From Candidatus Ruthenibacterium merdavium (GTDB lineage Bacteria; Bacillota; Clostridia; Oscillospirales; Ruminococcaceae), in contig DWWA01000020.1 in NCBI GenBank assembly GCA_019119935.1, forward strand, positions 114,999 to 178,998: a DNA stretch of 64,000 nt, given 5' to 3'. The notes below the pieces were generated by a model. It worked only from the letters and a program-made list of their open reading frames with translations. It had not been told where the DNA came from and did not search any database. Numbering within the stretch: the first letter of the stretch is position 1; every line of letters begins with the position of its first letter. The position numbers were made by a program, and so were the translations under genes. Positions 44,638 to 51,627 of the stretch are shown piece after piece.

Positions 44638-44785
44638 ATAGGTTAGCAACAGCTAATCATTTAAATGGTTTTTGTCTGATTTCCTGTACGCGCTCATGCA
44701 GGGAAACTCTTTTTGGCGAAAACCGCTCTTACTTTTGGTTTTTTTGTGCACAAACGCCCGCGGAAAAATCCGCGGGCGTTTGTGC
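44638..44785 (+). ncRNA. Candidate small RNA convergent with mazF
   Basis: About 148 nt are expected from the orphan promoter to the 17-base-pair hairpin. Predicted elements in order are a hairpin GGTTAGC-AACA-GCTAATC (44641-44658), a palindrome CATTTAAATG, a hairpin CCTGTA-N8-TGCAGG (44683-44702), a weak AAAACC/GGTTTT stem followed by seven U, and the terminal hairpin. It holds no ORF with a ribosome site and matches no RNA family I recognise. If it reads through it would be antisense to mazF. Existence and function are inferred from promoter and structure only. Confidence 0.55.
44748..44785. terminator. 17-base-pair perfect hairpin at the mazF/small-RNA junction
   Basis: GCACAAACGCCCGCGGA pairs perfectly with TCCGCGGGCGTTTGTGC around AAAA, four bases before the mazF stop codon as read from the plus strand. 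Seven T precede it on the plus strand but no clear U run follows on either strand, so it may be a weak bidirectional terminator or a structural RNA element. Confidence 0.65.
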
Positions 44786-44789
44786 TGTA

Positions 44790-45155
44790 TTATGACTGCT
44801 GTTCGTCTAAGCCAAAGCTCACATTCAGTGCATGATTCACACGCTTTAATTCATTTTGCGTCAATTTTCCGGCTCGTTCCCGCAGACGGCGTTTATCCAG
44901 CGTGCGGATTTGCTCCAAAAGCACCACACTGTCACGGGTCAAGCCGCCTGTACCGGCCTTTAGCCCGATGTGTGTCGGCAAGTGGCTTTTATCTTGTTTT
45001 GAGGTAATCGCCGCCGCAATCACCGTCGGGGAAAAGCGGTTTCCTACGTCGTTTTGTACAATAAGTACCGGACGCACTCCGCCTTGTTCGGATCCGACGA
45101 CGGGGCTTAAATCGGCATAAAATACTTCACCGCGATGCACTTCACGCTGTTCCAT
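44790..45155 (-). CDS. mazF: Solitary MazF/PemK-family toxin endoribonuclease
   Basis: 121 residues from the ATG at 45155 (MEQREVHRGEVFYADLSPVV), because AGGAGG sits directly on the track's first ATG but eight bases before this one. Motifs GEVFYADLSP, GGVRPVLIVQNDVGNRFSPT (catalytic Arg) and AAAITSKQDK (catalytic Thr/Ser region) are those of EndoA/NdoA. MazF cuts mRNA at short sequences. No MazE-type antitoxin gene lies on either side; upstream is the HD hydrolase with acpS. In Bacillus the order is acpS-ydcC-alr-ndoAI-ndoA, so the antitoxin is missing from this locus. Confidence 0.93.
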   Translation of the reverse strand: MEQREVHRGEVFYADLSPVVGSEQGGVRPVLIVQNDVGNRFSPTVIAAAITSKQDKSHLPTHIGLKAGTGGLTRDSVVLLEQIRTLDKRRLRERAGKLTQNELKRVNHALNVSFGLDEQQS

Positions 45156-45225
45156 TTTCTGCATCCTCCTGTCTGATTGCTTCTGACAGGATTATGTGCC
45201 GCGCACCCCGTTTTTAAACATGGTT

Positions 45226-45885
45226 TTATAAAATCTTTTGTCCGTTAATTTCCAGCCGGAAATTAAGTCCCAGCCGCTTGGCGGCTTTGCGGCAAAGCAG
45301 CATGCGATCCATAAAAATTTCAAAGTAGTCCGGCACGGGCGAAATTTCCGTATCAATGGTCAGCTCCAGCAAAATTTCCTTTTGCTCGGGCAAAAAGCGT
45401 GTAGATGCTTTTTCTACCGAATAATTGACACGGTCGTGAATATCAAATAAATCGCGGTCTTTTGTCCGCACACGCGTGCGCCGGACATCCGTTTTATCTG
45501 CTAAAATAAGGGCCGCCGCCACTTCATTCACAGGATAAGCGGTGCTTTCGTCGTGATTTCCGATGGCGGAGCAAATCACTGCAATTTCATCGGCGGGCAT
45601 GCCGAGTTTGTCCAAGATTCGAAACGCCATCACCGCGCCCGACTGCGCATGATCAATGCGGTTGATGACATTGCCGATGTCATGCATATAGCCCGCAATC
45701 CAAGCCAGCTCACAAAGGCGCGCCGGATAGCCGAGGTCTGCCAAAATCTTTTCCGCTACATGTGCAACGCGCGTCACATGTGCAAAGCTGTGCTCGGTAT
45801 ACCCCATCTCCTTCAGCGTGGCATCTGCCGCTTCGACATAGGTGCGAATCTGCGGGTTTTCTTTAATTTTTGCGGCTGTAATCAT
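45226..45885 (-). CDS. HD-domain phosphohydrolase
   Basis: 219 residues from the ATG at 45885 (MITAAKIKENPQIRTYVEAA), with GGAGGGGG upstream; the track's longer form runs into acpS. The HD metal motif is in HSFAHVTRVAHVAEKIL, AGYMHDIGNVI (the HD pair) and GNHDESTAYPV, then ILADKTDVRRTRV. It belongs to the broad HD superfamily, which cleaves nucleotides or signal molecules; substrate unknown. It overlaps acpS by four bases and precedes mazF by 70 bases, so it probably belongs to the acpS transcript. Confidence 0.9.
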   Translation of the reverse strand: MITAAKIKENPQIRTYVEAADATLKEMGYTEHSFAHVTRVAHVAEKILADLGYPARLCELAWIAGYMHDIGNVINRIDHAQSGAVMAFRILDKLGMPADEIAVICSAIGNHDESTAYPVNEVAAALILADKTDVRRTRVRTKDRDLFDIHDRVNYSVEKASTRFLPEQKEILLELTIDTEISPVPDYFEIFMDRMLLCRKAAKRLGLNFRLEINGQKIL

Positions 45886-46262
45886 GTGAATTCCCCCTCC
45901 AAAACAACAAATGCGGCGGCATATTCCCCTTCGTGCGTCAAGGAAACGTGCGCTGTCCATCTGCGCTCGTGCATCAAATGCTGTGCGCGCCCGCTGAACG
46001 CAAAATAGGGCGCTCCGTGCTCATTTCGCAAAACTTGCACTTCGCCCAGCGCAAATTCTTTCATAATCCCGGTGCCAATCGCTTTCCCAAAAGCTTCCTT
46101 TGCCGCAAAATTTGCGGCAAGCATCTGGGGCGCTTTTTTTCTCTTTGCAAAAAGCGTGCGCTCTTGTTCTCCAAATACACGCGCTACAAAATGTTCGCTC
46201 TGTGCCGCACGTTCCATGCGTTCAATTTTCACCAAATCTGTTCCAATTCCGACAATTGACAT
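45882..46262 (-). CDS. acpS: Holo-[acyl-carrier-protein] synthase
   Basis: 126 residues from the ATG at 46262 (MSIVGIGTDLVKIERMERAA); the track's 37-codon extension is not in the family. FAAKEAFGKAIGTGI carries the catalytic Glu/Lys and metal ligands, and WTAHVSLTHEGEYA ends the fold. It transfers the 4'-phosphopantetheine from CoA to ACP. A TATGAT box lies upstream. It is first of the acpS-HD-mazF group. Confidence 0.95.
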   Translation of the reverse strand: MSIVGIGTDLVKIERMERAAQSEHFVARVFGEQERTLFAKRKKAPQMLAANFAAKEAFGKAIGTGIMKEFALGEVQVLRNEHGAPYFAFSGRAQHLMHERRWTAHVSLTHEGEYAAAFVVLEGEFT

Positions 46263-46394
46263 GGCGGTATCCTTTCCCCGTGAGTTTTGATATGATGATA
46301 CTTTTCTATCATAATACCATTTTTTCCTTTCGAAAAGCAAAAAACACCGAAAAACGAGTAAACTTTGTGTCAAACAGCGTATTTTGAGAGAAAA

Positions 46395-46424
46395 ACCGCC
46401 TGCCGTGATATCACGGCAGGCGGT
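46395..46424 (-). terminator. Terminator of hpf
   Basis: A 30-base perfect inverted repeat, ACCGCCTGCCGTGAT with its complement, lies 34 bases after the hpf stop and is followed on the minus strand by TTTTTCTC. Confidence 0.92.
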
Positions 46425-46458
46425 AAATCACTTTTTGAGCGGCAAACCCAGCGCGAAC

Positions 46459-46995
46459 TCAGCTGTTTTCCGGCACCAAAACGCCGTAACTTCCGTTCTT
46501 TCTGCGGTAAACCACTTGAACGCTGTCCGTATCAGCATCGCGATACAGGAAAAAGGCATGTCCCAGCATATTCATCTGCAAAATGGCTTCTTCCACCGTG
46601 CAGGGCTTCACAATGAAATGTTTCTCACGAATCACGTCATATTCTTCATCTGCGGGGTCACCGCTTGCATATTCCTGTGCGATATAATCTTGAACTGCGG
46701 GCTGGCAAACACGATTTTCCAGCTTTTTGCGGTTTTTAATAATTCTTCTTGTCAGCAATTCCAGAGCGGAATCAAACGCCTCCTCCATGCGGTCGCCGGA
46801 CTTCTCGGCACGGCTGGCAAACCCTTTGTCGCGCACTGTAATTTCCACAGTCTGCCAGTCTTTTTCTACCGTCACCGTCACTTGTGCCTGTGCATCGTCG
46901 CTGAAAAACTTGTCCAGCTTGGCAAGCTTCTTTTCAACTCTCTCTAAAAAGGCCTCTTTCAGGGTGACCTTACGTCCTGTGCAAGTAATCTTCAT
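46459..46995 (-). CDS. hpf: Ribosome hibernation promoting factor, long form
   Basis: 178 residues. The N-terminal RNA-binding domain (KITCTGRKVTLKEAFLERVE, QAQVTVTVEKDWQTVEITVR) occupies the decoding region of idle 70S ribosomes. The C-terminal dimerising domain (VIREKHFIVKPCTVEEAILQ, FFLYRDADTDSVQVVYRRKN) brings two ribosomes together into 100S particles. Having both domains makes it the long HPF of Bacillota. It is a single-gene unit with a good promoter and terminator. Confidence 0.95.
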   Translation of the reverse strand: MKITCTGRKVTLKEAFLERVEKKLAKLDKFFSDDAQAQVTVTVEKDWQTVEITVRDKGFASRAEKSGDRMEEAFDSALELLTRRIIKNRKKLENRVCQPAVQDYIAQEYASGDPADEEYDVIREKHFIVKPCTVEEAILQMNMLGHAFFLYRDADTDSVQVVYRRKNGSYGVLVPENS

Positions 46996-47045
46996 AAACC
47001 GTGCCTCCTTTTCGGGTTGAGAAAGCCGTAACTTTCTCTGATTTC

Positions 47046-47074
47046 AGTATAGCACGTCACTCTTCACTTTTCAA
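47046..47074 (-). promoter_or_regulatory. Promoter of hpf
   Basis: TTGAAA and TATACT on the minus strand with a 17-base spacer. The 45-nt leader after it contains a GAGAAAG-N6-CTTTCTC hairpin before the ribosome site. Bacillus hpf uses sigma-H and sigma-B promoters; here a sigma-A element is the clear one. Confidence 0.75.
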
Positions 47075-47231
47075 GAACTTTATTGCTCTTTTAGACAATT
47101 TCACTCAAATAACACACTCATTTTTTATTCTTTTATCACAAATTCTGCTCTAAAATTTCGCTTTTCTACCCATCGAAACGTGAAAAAATACCCGCTTTCA
47201 CCCGTCTGTTGCCCCAAAAGCGCAAAAAACA

Positions 47232-47271
47232 AAAAGCGTCCGCTCCCAAAGCCGGGAAAACGGACGCTTTT
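47232..47271 (-). terminator. Terminator of the yabP-yabR group
   Basis: AAAAGCGTCCG/CGGACGCTTTT stem, 47 bases after the yabR stop, with long U runs on the minus strand (TTTTTGTTTTTTG). Confidence 0.9.
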
Positions 47272-47317
47272 GAAAAACAATCTTAACAGAAGAACACAGC
47301 GAAGCAAAGCCTCAGCC

Positions 47318-47737
47318 TTACCCGCGGCGGCGAGAATAGCCTCCGCCCCGGCGCGCTTCCGTCACGCGGCGCAAGTCGGACATTTTTTCCTCACTGCGGG
47401 ATTTAAACTGGCTCATCATATCCTCAAAGGACAAGTTCCCCTGCGGCGCAGAGGGCCGCGGCTGCCACACGCGGCCGGTATCGGCACGGGTCGGCTTGGG
47501 ACGCGGCTCTGTACGCTTCATGCTCAGGGCAATTTTTCCGTCGTCGGAAATGTTCATTACTTTTACTTTAACCTCTTGCCCTTCGCTGAGAACGTCGCTC
47601 AACTCTTGAATATACTCATTCGACACTTCAGAAATATGTACCATTCCCGTTTGTCCGCCCGGAAGCGAAACAAACGCGCCGAATTTTTTCACTCCTGTTA
47701 CTTTACCTTCCAGGATGCTTCCTACCTCGACTCCCAT
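47318..47737 (-). CDS. yabR: S1-domain RNA-binding protein YabR
   Basis: 139 residues from the ATG at 47737 (MGVEVGSILEGKVTGVKKFG); the track starts 19 codons earlier. One S1 domain (about 1-75: FGAFVSLPGGQTGMVHISEV, DGKIALSMKR) is followed by an Arg/Pro/Gln-rich tail ending GGGYSRRRG. It matches YabR of B. subtilis, which also follows divIC. Probable RNA or ribosome binding; exact role unknown. Confidence 0.9.
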   Translation of the reverse strand: MGVEVGSILEGKVTGVKKFGAFVSLPGGQTGMVHISEVSNEYIQELSDVLSEGQEVKVKVMNISDDGKIALSMKRTEPRPKPTRADTGRVWQPRPSAPQGNLSFEDMMSQFKSRSEEKMSDLRRVTEARRGGGYSRRRG

Positions 47738-47797
47738 AAACCCGTAAATACTCTCCTTTAAATAAATGATAAAAAACGGACGGCTCGCCCGCAAGGC

Positions 47798-48100
47798 TCA
47801 CTTACCCGACATATCAATATAGACACGTTCGTCGGGGCGCACATAACCAAGCTTCTCCCGCGCCATACGCTCCATGTAGGCGGCCTCATCCCCCGCCTCC
47901 ACAATGCGCTGAAGCTCTTGATTTTCCGCCTGTTGTGCCTGTACCTGTTGGGTCAGATTCTCTAATTGCTGGCGTTTAGACACGATATCCATCTGCACAC
48001 AGATAAAGGTGACTGCCAGATAAATACAAATGCCGGCAATTAAAAAGCGCAGCGCTGTCGCAGGCGTAAAAAAATACTTCCGCCTTTGCTTCGTTCGCAA
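47798..48100 (-). CDS. divIC: Septum formation initiator DivIC/FtsB
   Basis: 100 residues. A basic cytoplasmic tail, one membrane helix (residues about 18-38, FLIAGICIYLAVTFICVQMD) and an extracytoplasmic coiled coil (KRQQLENLTQQVQAQQAENQ), then the conserved ARE-KLGYVRPDE motif. It joins DivIB and FtsL in the divisome. It lies between yabQ and yabR as in Bacillus. Confidence 0.92.
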   Translation of the reverse strand: MRTKQRRKYFFTPATALRFLIAGICIYLAVTFICVQMDIVSKRQQLENLTQQVQAQQAENQELQRIVEAGDEAAYMERMAREKLGYVRPDERVYIDMSGK

Positions 48101-48127
48101 GCGCGGCGCCTCCCTTCCTCATGAAAT

Positions 48128-48613
48128 TCACGACGATGCTTCTATATCGCCATGATATGAATTATACAACACCTTGGCGGTATTTTGCAAGCGCGACTTT
48201 TGTTTTTTTTCGCGATATTTCCGATGTTTTTCTTTCAAACTCTCTTTTTTTTGCAAAATTGCTCCGTGCACGGGCATCCACGCTTTGCGCGCGCCTTTTC
48301 GAACCGGGCGCAAAAGCAAGCGCCGCCAGCGCCGTGCCACAGGCTCTAACAGCGCATGGCACATTAAAAATGCTCCCACACACGCCGCTGCGTCATACCA
48401 GCGCACAAACCCGCTGTAAAAACGCATCGACGCCGCACTGCGCAGAAAAAAGGCCCCAAGCATAAGCACCAGCAAATCCGCCGCAAAACGCACCGGGCGG
48501 CGCCAGCCCAGCAAAAAGCCGAACAGGCAATAGCCTACGCACAGCAGCATGCCCAGCCCTGCGGAAAATACGACGTCCCGCAGCGCCATGCCGGGCGTAA
48601 TTCCAGCAACCAT
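48128..48613 (-). CDS. yabQ: Spore cortex biosynthesis protein YabQ
   Basis: 161 residues from the ATG at 48613, whose codon overlaps the yabP stop (TGATG). Four hydrophobic helices (VVFSAGLGMLLCVGYCLFGF, FAADLLVLMLGAFFLRS) are followed by a basic tail. YabQ is needed for cortex formation in B. subtilis. The assignment rests on position between yabP and divIC and on the topology, since the sequence is poorly conserved. Confidence 0.85.
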   Translation of the reverse strand: MVAGITPGMALRDVVFSAGLGMLLCVGYCLFGFLLGWRRPVRFAADLLVLMLGAFFLRSAASMRFYSGFVRWYDAAACVGAFLMCHALLEPVARRWRRLLLRPVRKGARKAWMPVHGAILQKKESLKEKHRKYREKKQKSRLQNTAKVLYNSYHGDIEASS

Positions 48614-48924
48614 CAGCGCATCATCCTCTTCCAAATGGAAGTACCCGATTCCTTCACCTTCGTATACTGCACAAATTCAATTTCGCCGCTGACGCGGATC
48701 TCGCCTTCTTTGACGCTCAGCTCATTCACACGCAGCCCTTTTCCGCCCACGTTGAGCCTGCCGCATACTGTATCAACGCAAACACCCGTCTCATCGCACG
48801 AAACCACTTCTTTCACGCCTGTGACTGTCATTGCGGTGCGGTCCTGCAAAATTACGTGATGCTTTTGCGCCGTCCACTCTTTTGACTTTTCCGTGTTTGT
48901 TCCTGTCATTCCTACCGTATTCAT
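48613..48924 (-). CDS. yabP: Sporulation protein YabP
   Basis: 103 residues. The ATG at 48924 (MNTVGMTGTNTEKSKEWT) has GGAGGG eight bases upstream, so I prefer it to the track's start at 48960. The core is the conserved YabP beta-sheet (HHVILQDRTAMTVTGVKEVV, GLRVNELSVKEGEIRVSGEI). It is a sigma-G/E-controlled spore protein in Bacillus. With yabQ it indicates a spore former. Confidence 0.9.
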   Translation of the reverse strand: MNTVGMTGTNTEKSKEWTAQKHHVILQDRTAMTVTGVKEVVSCDETGVCVDTVCGRLNVGGKGLRVNELSVKEGEIRVSGEIEFVQYTKVKESGTSIWKRMMR

Positions 48925-49112
48925 TGAAATTGCCCTCCGCTTTTGATTTCTTTTCTTCATCTATATGCGAAGGTGCGCGGCAATATCCCCGTTGATGTCT
49001 TTCGGAAAAGTCAAAAATTTCAGCTGTCAAACATCGTTCTTGAAAAGATATCTTTCACCCATGATTTCAAAAGCATTTTCCGCCTTTGTTTATACTTTTT
49101 TCTTCCGATGAT

Positions 49113-49304
49113 TTATTTGCGCTTAAAACCAATATCGTAATGGATCTCCGGGTCATAATTCTTGATTCTGCTTGCAAACTCATCCCGCACCAGGCGGTTA
49201 AACTATGCACAGATTTCCTCGTCCGCTTGACCCTCATGGGCTTTAAGCCATGCCAATACTTCTTTGGCTGTTTGCATCTTTAGCACCTTTTCTTTTTCCG
49301 TCAC
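49113..49304 (-). pseudogene. Decayed small gene between rqcP and yabP
   Basis: The minus strand encodes about 64 codons starting at a GTG after GGAGG. It reads VTEKEKVLKMQTAKEVLAWL, then KAHEGQADEEICA, then a TAG, then FNRLVRDEFASRIKNY and DPEIHYDIGFKRK with a stop. The frame is continuous across the amber codon, which suggests a nonsense mutation in a once-functional gene. I do not recognise the family. A second upstream fragment (YENPESEQMLLKKIPKLW) is in another frame. The rest of 48925-49401 shows no gene. Confidence 0.6.
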
Positions 49305-49401
49305 TTCTTTCCCTGCCTCCAAAGCTTCGGTATTTTCTTAAGGAGCATCTGCTCTGACTCCGGATTTTCATAATGGCGTTGATATCATCTTTGAGTGCAG
49401 C

Positions 49402-49680
49402 TTATCCTTCTCCGTTCGTTTGGGTGGGTTCTCCGCCCTCCGAAAGCACAACGTACATTTCTCTTGCCAAATCTTTTCCCATCGGTGCGTCCGTGGAAAC
49501 TACTTTCACCTGAATCGGACGCTGTCCGAACGTTACTTCAATCACATCGCCGGGCTTGACGGAATAGCTGGCTTTTACTTGACGGCCGTTCACCATAATG
49601 CGCCCGGCGTCTGCGACTTCATTTGCCACGGTGCGGCGTTTAATCAAGCGGCTCACTTTTAAAAACTTATCAATTCTCAT
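49402..49680 (-). CDS. rqcP: RqcP (YabO), S4-domain ribosome quality control factor
   Basis: 92 residues. MRIDKFLKVSRLIKRRTVAN begins an S4 domain, and DAGRIMVNGRQVKASYSVKP plus GDVIEVTFGQ complete it. RqcP (Hsp15-like) holds the tRNA on the stalled 50S subunit while RqcH adds alanines. The gene follows hup and its partner rqcH is 20 kb away in the same window. The C-terminal tail (EPTQTNGEG) is polar. Confidence 0.93.
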   Translation of the reverse strand: MRIDKFLKVSRLIKRRTVANEVADAGRIMVNGRQVKASYSVKPGDVIEVTFGQRPIQVKVVSTDAPMGKDLAREMYVVLSEGGEPTQTNGEG

Positions 49681-49701
49681 AAATTTCTCCCTACAAAAAG
49701 A

Positions 49702-49727
49702 CGCGGCCTGAACCTGCTCAAGCCGCG
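49702..49727 (-). terminator. Terminator of hup
   Basis: CGCGGC/GCCGCG stem with partly paired interior, 13 bases after the hup stop, followed on the minus strand by CTTTTTG. It lies between hup and rqcP, so rqcP depends on read-through or its own promoter. Confidence 0.7.
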
Positions 49728-49739
49728 CTGTTTATTTTC

Positions 49740-50018
49740 TTATTTGCCGGAAACTGCGTCTTTCAGCGCCTTGCCTGCTTTGAAAGCGGGCACAACGCTT
49801 GCGGCAATCTGAATCGTCTCTTTGGTGCGGGGATTCAGACCGGTGCGGGCAGGACGCTCACGGGTTTCAAATGTGCCGAAACCAACGAGAGAAACCTTGT
49901 CTCCTGCTTTCAGTGCGTCGGTGATGCCTTCGAGCACAGCGCTTACTGCTTTCTCTGCATCCTTCTTGGACAGGTTTGCCTCTGCGGCCACTTTTGCAAT
50001 CAATTCAACTTTAGTCAT
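49740..50018 (-). CDS. hup: DNA-binding protein HU
   Basis: 92 residues. [40 protein letters not shown] (the DNA-binding arm) and [16 protein letters not shown] are typical of HU. It compacts the nucleoid. GGAGGATTAG precedes the ATG, and an A/T-rich upstream region may hold a promoter. Confidence 0.97.
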   Translation of the reverse strand: MTKVELIAKVAAEANLSKKDAEKAVSAVLEGITDALKAGDKVSLVGFGTFETRERPARTGLNPRTKETIQIAASVVPAFKAGKALKDAVSGK

Positions 50019-50247
50019 AGTCTAATCCTCCGAATTTTTTAATAATAAACACTTCATCAAAGTGCTTTCGAAAATAAAGAAACACCCTGCTTCCTTCAAA
50101 AACAACAGGCTGAAAAAGAAAAGCAACAATTCCTTGCGGATTTCAAGGATTCTTTTTCCGTCACAAACTGCTTTGAAAGAAAAGCGGAAGATTCCCACTT
50201 TTCAAAAAGCCCCTAGGCACTGCCGCAAAACAGCAGCAGGCTTTATG

Positions 50248-50991
50248 TTAACAAGATTCCTCTTGCAACAGCGTATTGTCAGCGGCCTTGTCCAGTTTTT
50301 TTGCCGCCTGCATAAAAGCTGTGTTCACGCGCTCAAGCGCCTGTTCGGCGTCCACGTCCAAAAGACGCGCATAACCGGCCGTGCAAAACAGCACCTCGCC
50401 GATCATCATCTCCGCCGTTTCCTGCTCGCTCATCGCCTGCAAACGTTCCACCGAACGCAAAAGCGCTTGCTTTGCTCCCTCTGTGTCGGTAATGCCCACG
50501 CCGTGAGCCGCAGCACGCTTTTGCAGCTTTTGCGCTCGCACCGCCGCAGGAAGCGCCTCGGGAACATCGTCCAAATCCACCGACAGGCTTTCGCGGTGTT
50601 TTTCCGCACGCTTAATCTGTTCCCAGTTGTGCAATGCCTGCTCGGGATTGTCCACTTTCACCGTGCCGAAAATATGCGGGTGTCGCGCAATGAGCTTTTT
50701 GCAGATGCCTGTGCAGACATCATCCCACGAAAAAGCTCCTCGCTCGCGTTCCATTTGCGTATGCAGAGCAATCTGAAGCAGTACATCGCCAAGCTCTTCG
50801 CACAGCAGATGAGCATCCTGCTTGTCAATCGCATCCGCTACTTCATACGTTTCTTCAATAAAATTTTTACGGATGGACTCATGCGTTTGCACCTTATCCC
50901 ATGCGCAGCCCTTTTCCGGGTCACGCAGCAGTGTAACAATTTCCAGCAGGTCTTCTACGGTGTACTTTTCGCGGCCGATCCAATTTTCCAC
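50248..50991 (-). CDS. mazG: Nucleoside triphosphate pyrophosphohydrolase MazG
   Basis: About 247 residues. The start is uncertain: a GTG at 50991 has a good GGCGGGG site and leaves the family-like start VENWIGREKYTVEDLLEIV; the track uses a GTG 18 codons earlier with no site. Motifs WDKVQTHESIRKNFIEETYE and CEELGDVLLQIALHTQMERE hold the acidic metal ligands of MazG domain 1; domain 2 lies about residues 175-245. It removes abnormal NTPs. It begins the mazG-hup-rqcP-yab cluster. Confidence 0.9.
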   Translation of the reverse strand: MENWIGREKYTVEDLLEIVTLLRDPEKGCAWDKVQTHESIRKNFIEETYEVADAIDKQDAHLLCEELGDVLLQIALHTQMERERGAFSWDDVCTGICKKLIARHPHIFGTVKVDNPEQALHNWEQIKRAEKHRESLSVDLDDVPEALPAAVRAQKLQKRAAAHGVGITDTEGAKQALLRSVERLQAMSEQETAEMMIGEVLFCTAGYARLLDVDAEQALERVNTAFMQAAKKLDKAADNTLLQEESC

Positions 50992-51135
50992 TTCATCCCC
51001 GCCTTTCCAAAACACCTTTCGTAATTTTACATGAAGCAGAGCCACTTTTCAAGAGTTTTTCCTGCTTTTCCTTAAAATAAGCACTGTTTTTTAAAAAAAG
51101 AGAAAGGATTTCAGCTTTCAGGCGAGTCGCTTGCA

Positions 51136-51552
51136 TCATTTTTCTGTGTTCCAAACACGACCGCGCGTATCATCGGCCGATTCAAACTTCTGCCCGCAGC
51201 AAGAACAAAAGGTGGCATCCTTGCTAACCTCCGCGCCGCAGCGCATGCAGATTTTCTCCATGCGCACATCGCGGCTTTCCTCAGCCTGTTCTGTGGTAAT
51301 TTTCTCCAGCTGACCTTCCGCCTGCTCCACCGCTTGAAGATACTTTTTGACAAGCTGGTCATTCGTCTGTCCGTTTTTATAAAGCGAATATACAAGCGCA
51401 CCAAGCTGCCGCTGTGTTTTTGCCAAATGGCGCTCGGCGGCGAGCACATCCATTTTATGCTTGCCTTTATCCGTTAAATCTTTTGTGGTTTTTACGGCAG
51501 CATCGGCCAAAACCGAAGCACTTTGTTTTAAAAATTCAAAATCCAGCATCAT
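51136..51552 (-). CDS. Zinc-ribbon protein of unknown function
   Basis: 138 residues from the ATG at 51552, which has AGGAG seven bases upstream; the track begins one TTG codon earlier. A long helical region (SASVLADAAVKTTKDLTDKG, EGQLEKITTEQAEESRDVRM) is followed by a C-terminal zinc ribbon CMRCGAEVSKDATFCSCCGQ. Proteins of this design are common in Clostridia, usually of unknown role. It is flanked by mazG and the kinase gene. Confidence 0.82.
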   Translation of the reverse strand: MMLDFEFLKQSASVLADAAVKTTKDLTDKGKHKMDVLAAERHLAKTQRQLGALVYSLYKNGQTNDQLVKKYLQAVEQAEGQLEKITTEQAEESRDVRMEKICMRCGAEVSKDATFCSCCGQKFESADDTRGRVWNTEK

Positions 51553-51627
51553 CAATCCACTCCTTTTGCCTGTACCCTGTTATATCATAAAAATCAAGGT
51601 TTTTTCAAAAGCCGAACCATTCGGCAT

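Noticed and set aside
44672-45007. 111-residue plus-strand ORF after the orphan promoter
   Set aside because: No ribosome site, and most of it is the antisense of mazF. The promoter more likely drives a non-coding RNA.
49113-49304. Amber codon read as pyrrolysine
   Set aside because: No pyrrolysine genes or a methylamine context are seen, and the fragment is decayed upstream; a nonsense mutation is simpler.
50062-51024. 320-residue plus-strand ORF opposite mazG
   Set aside because: It is antisense to the conserved MazG domains and has no start signal.
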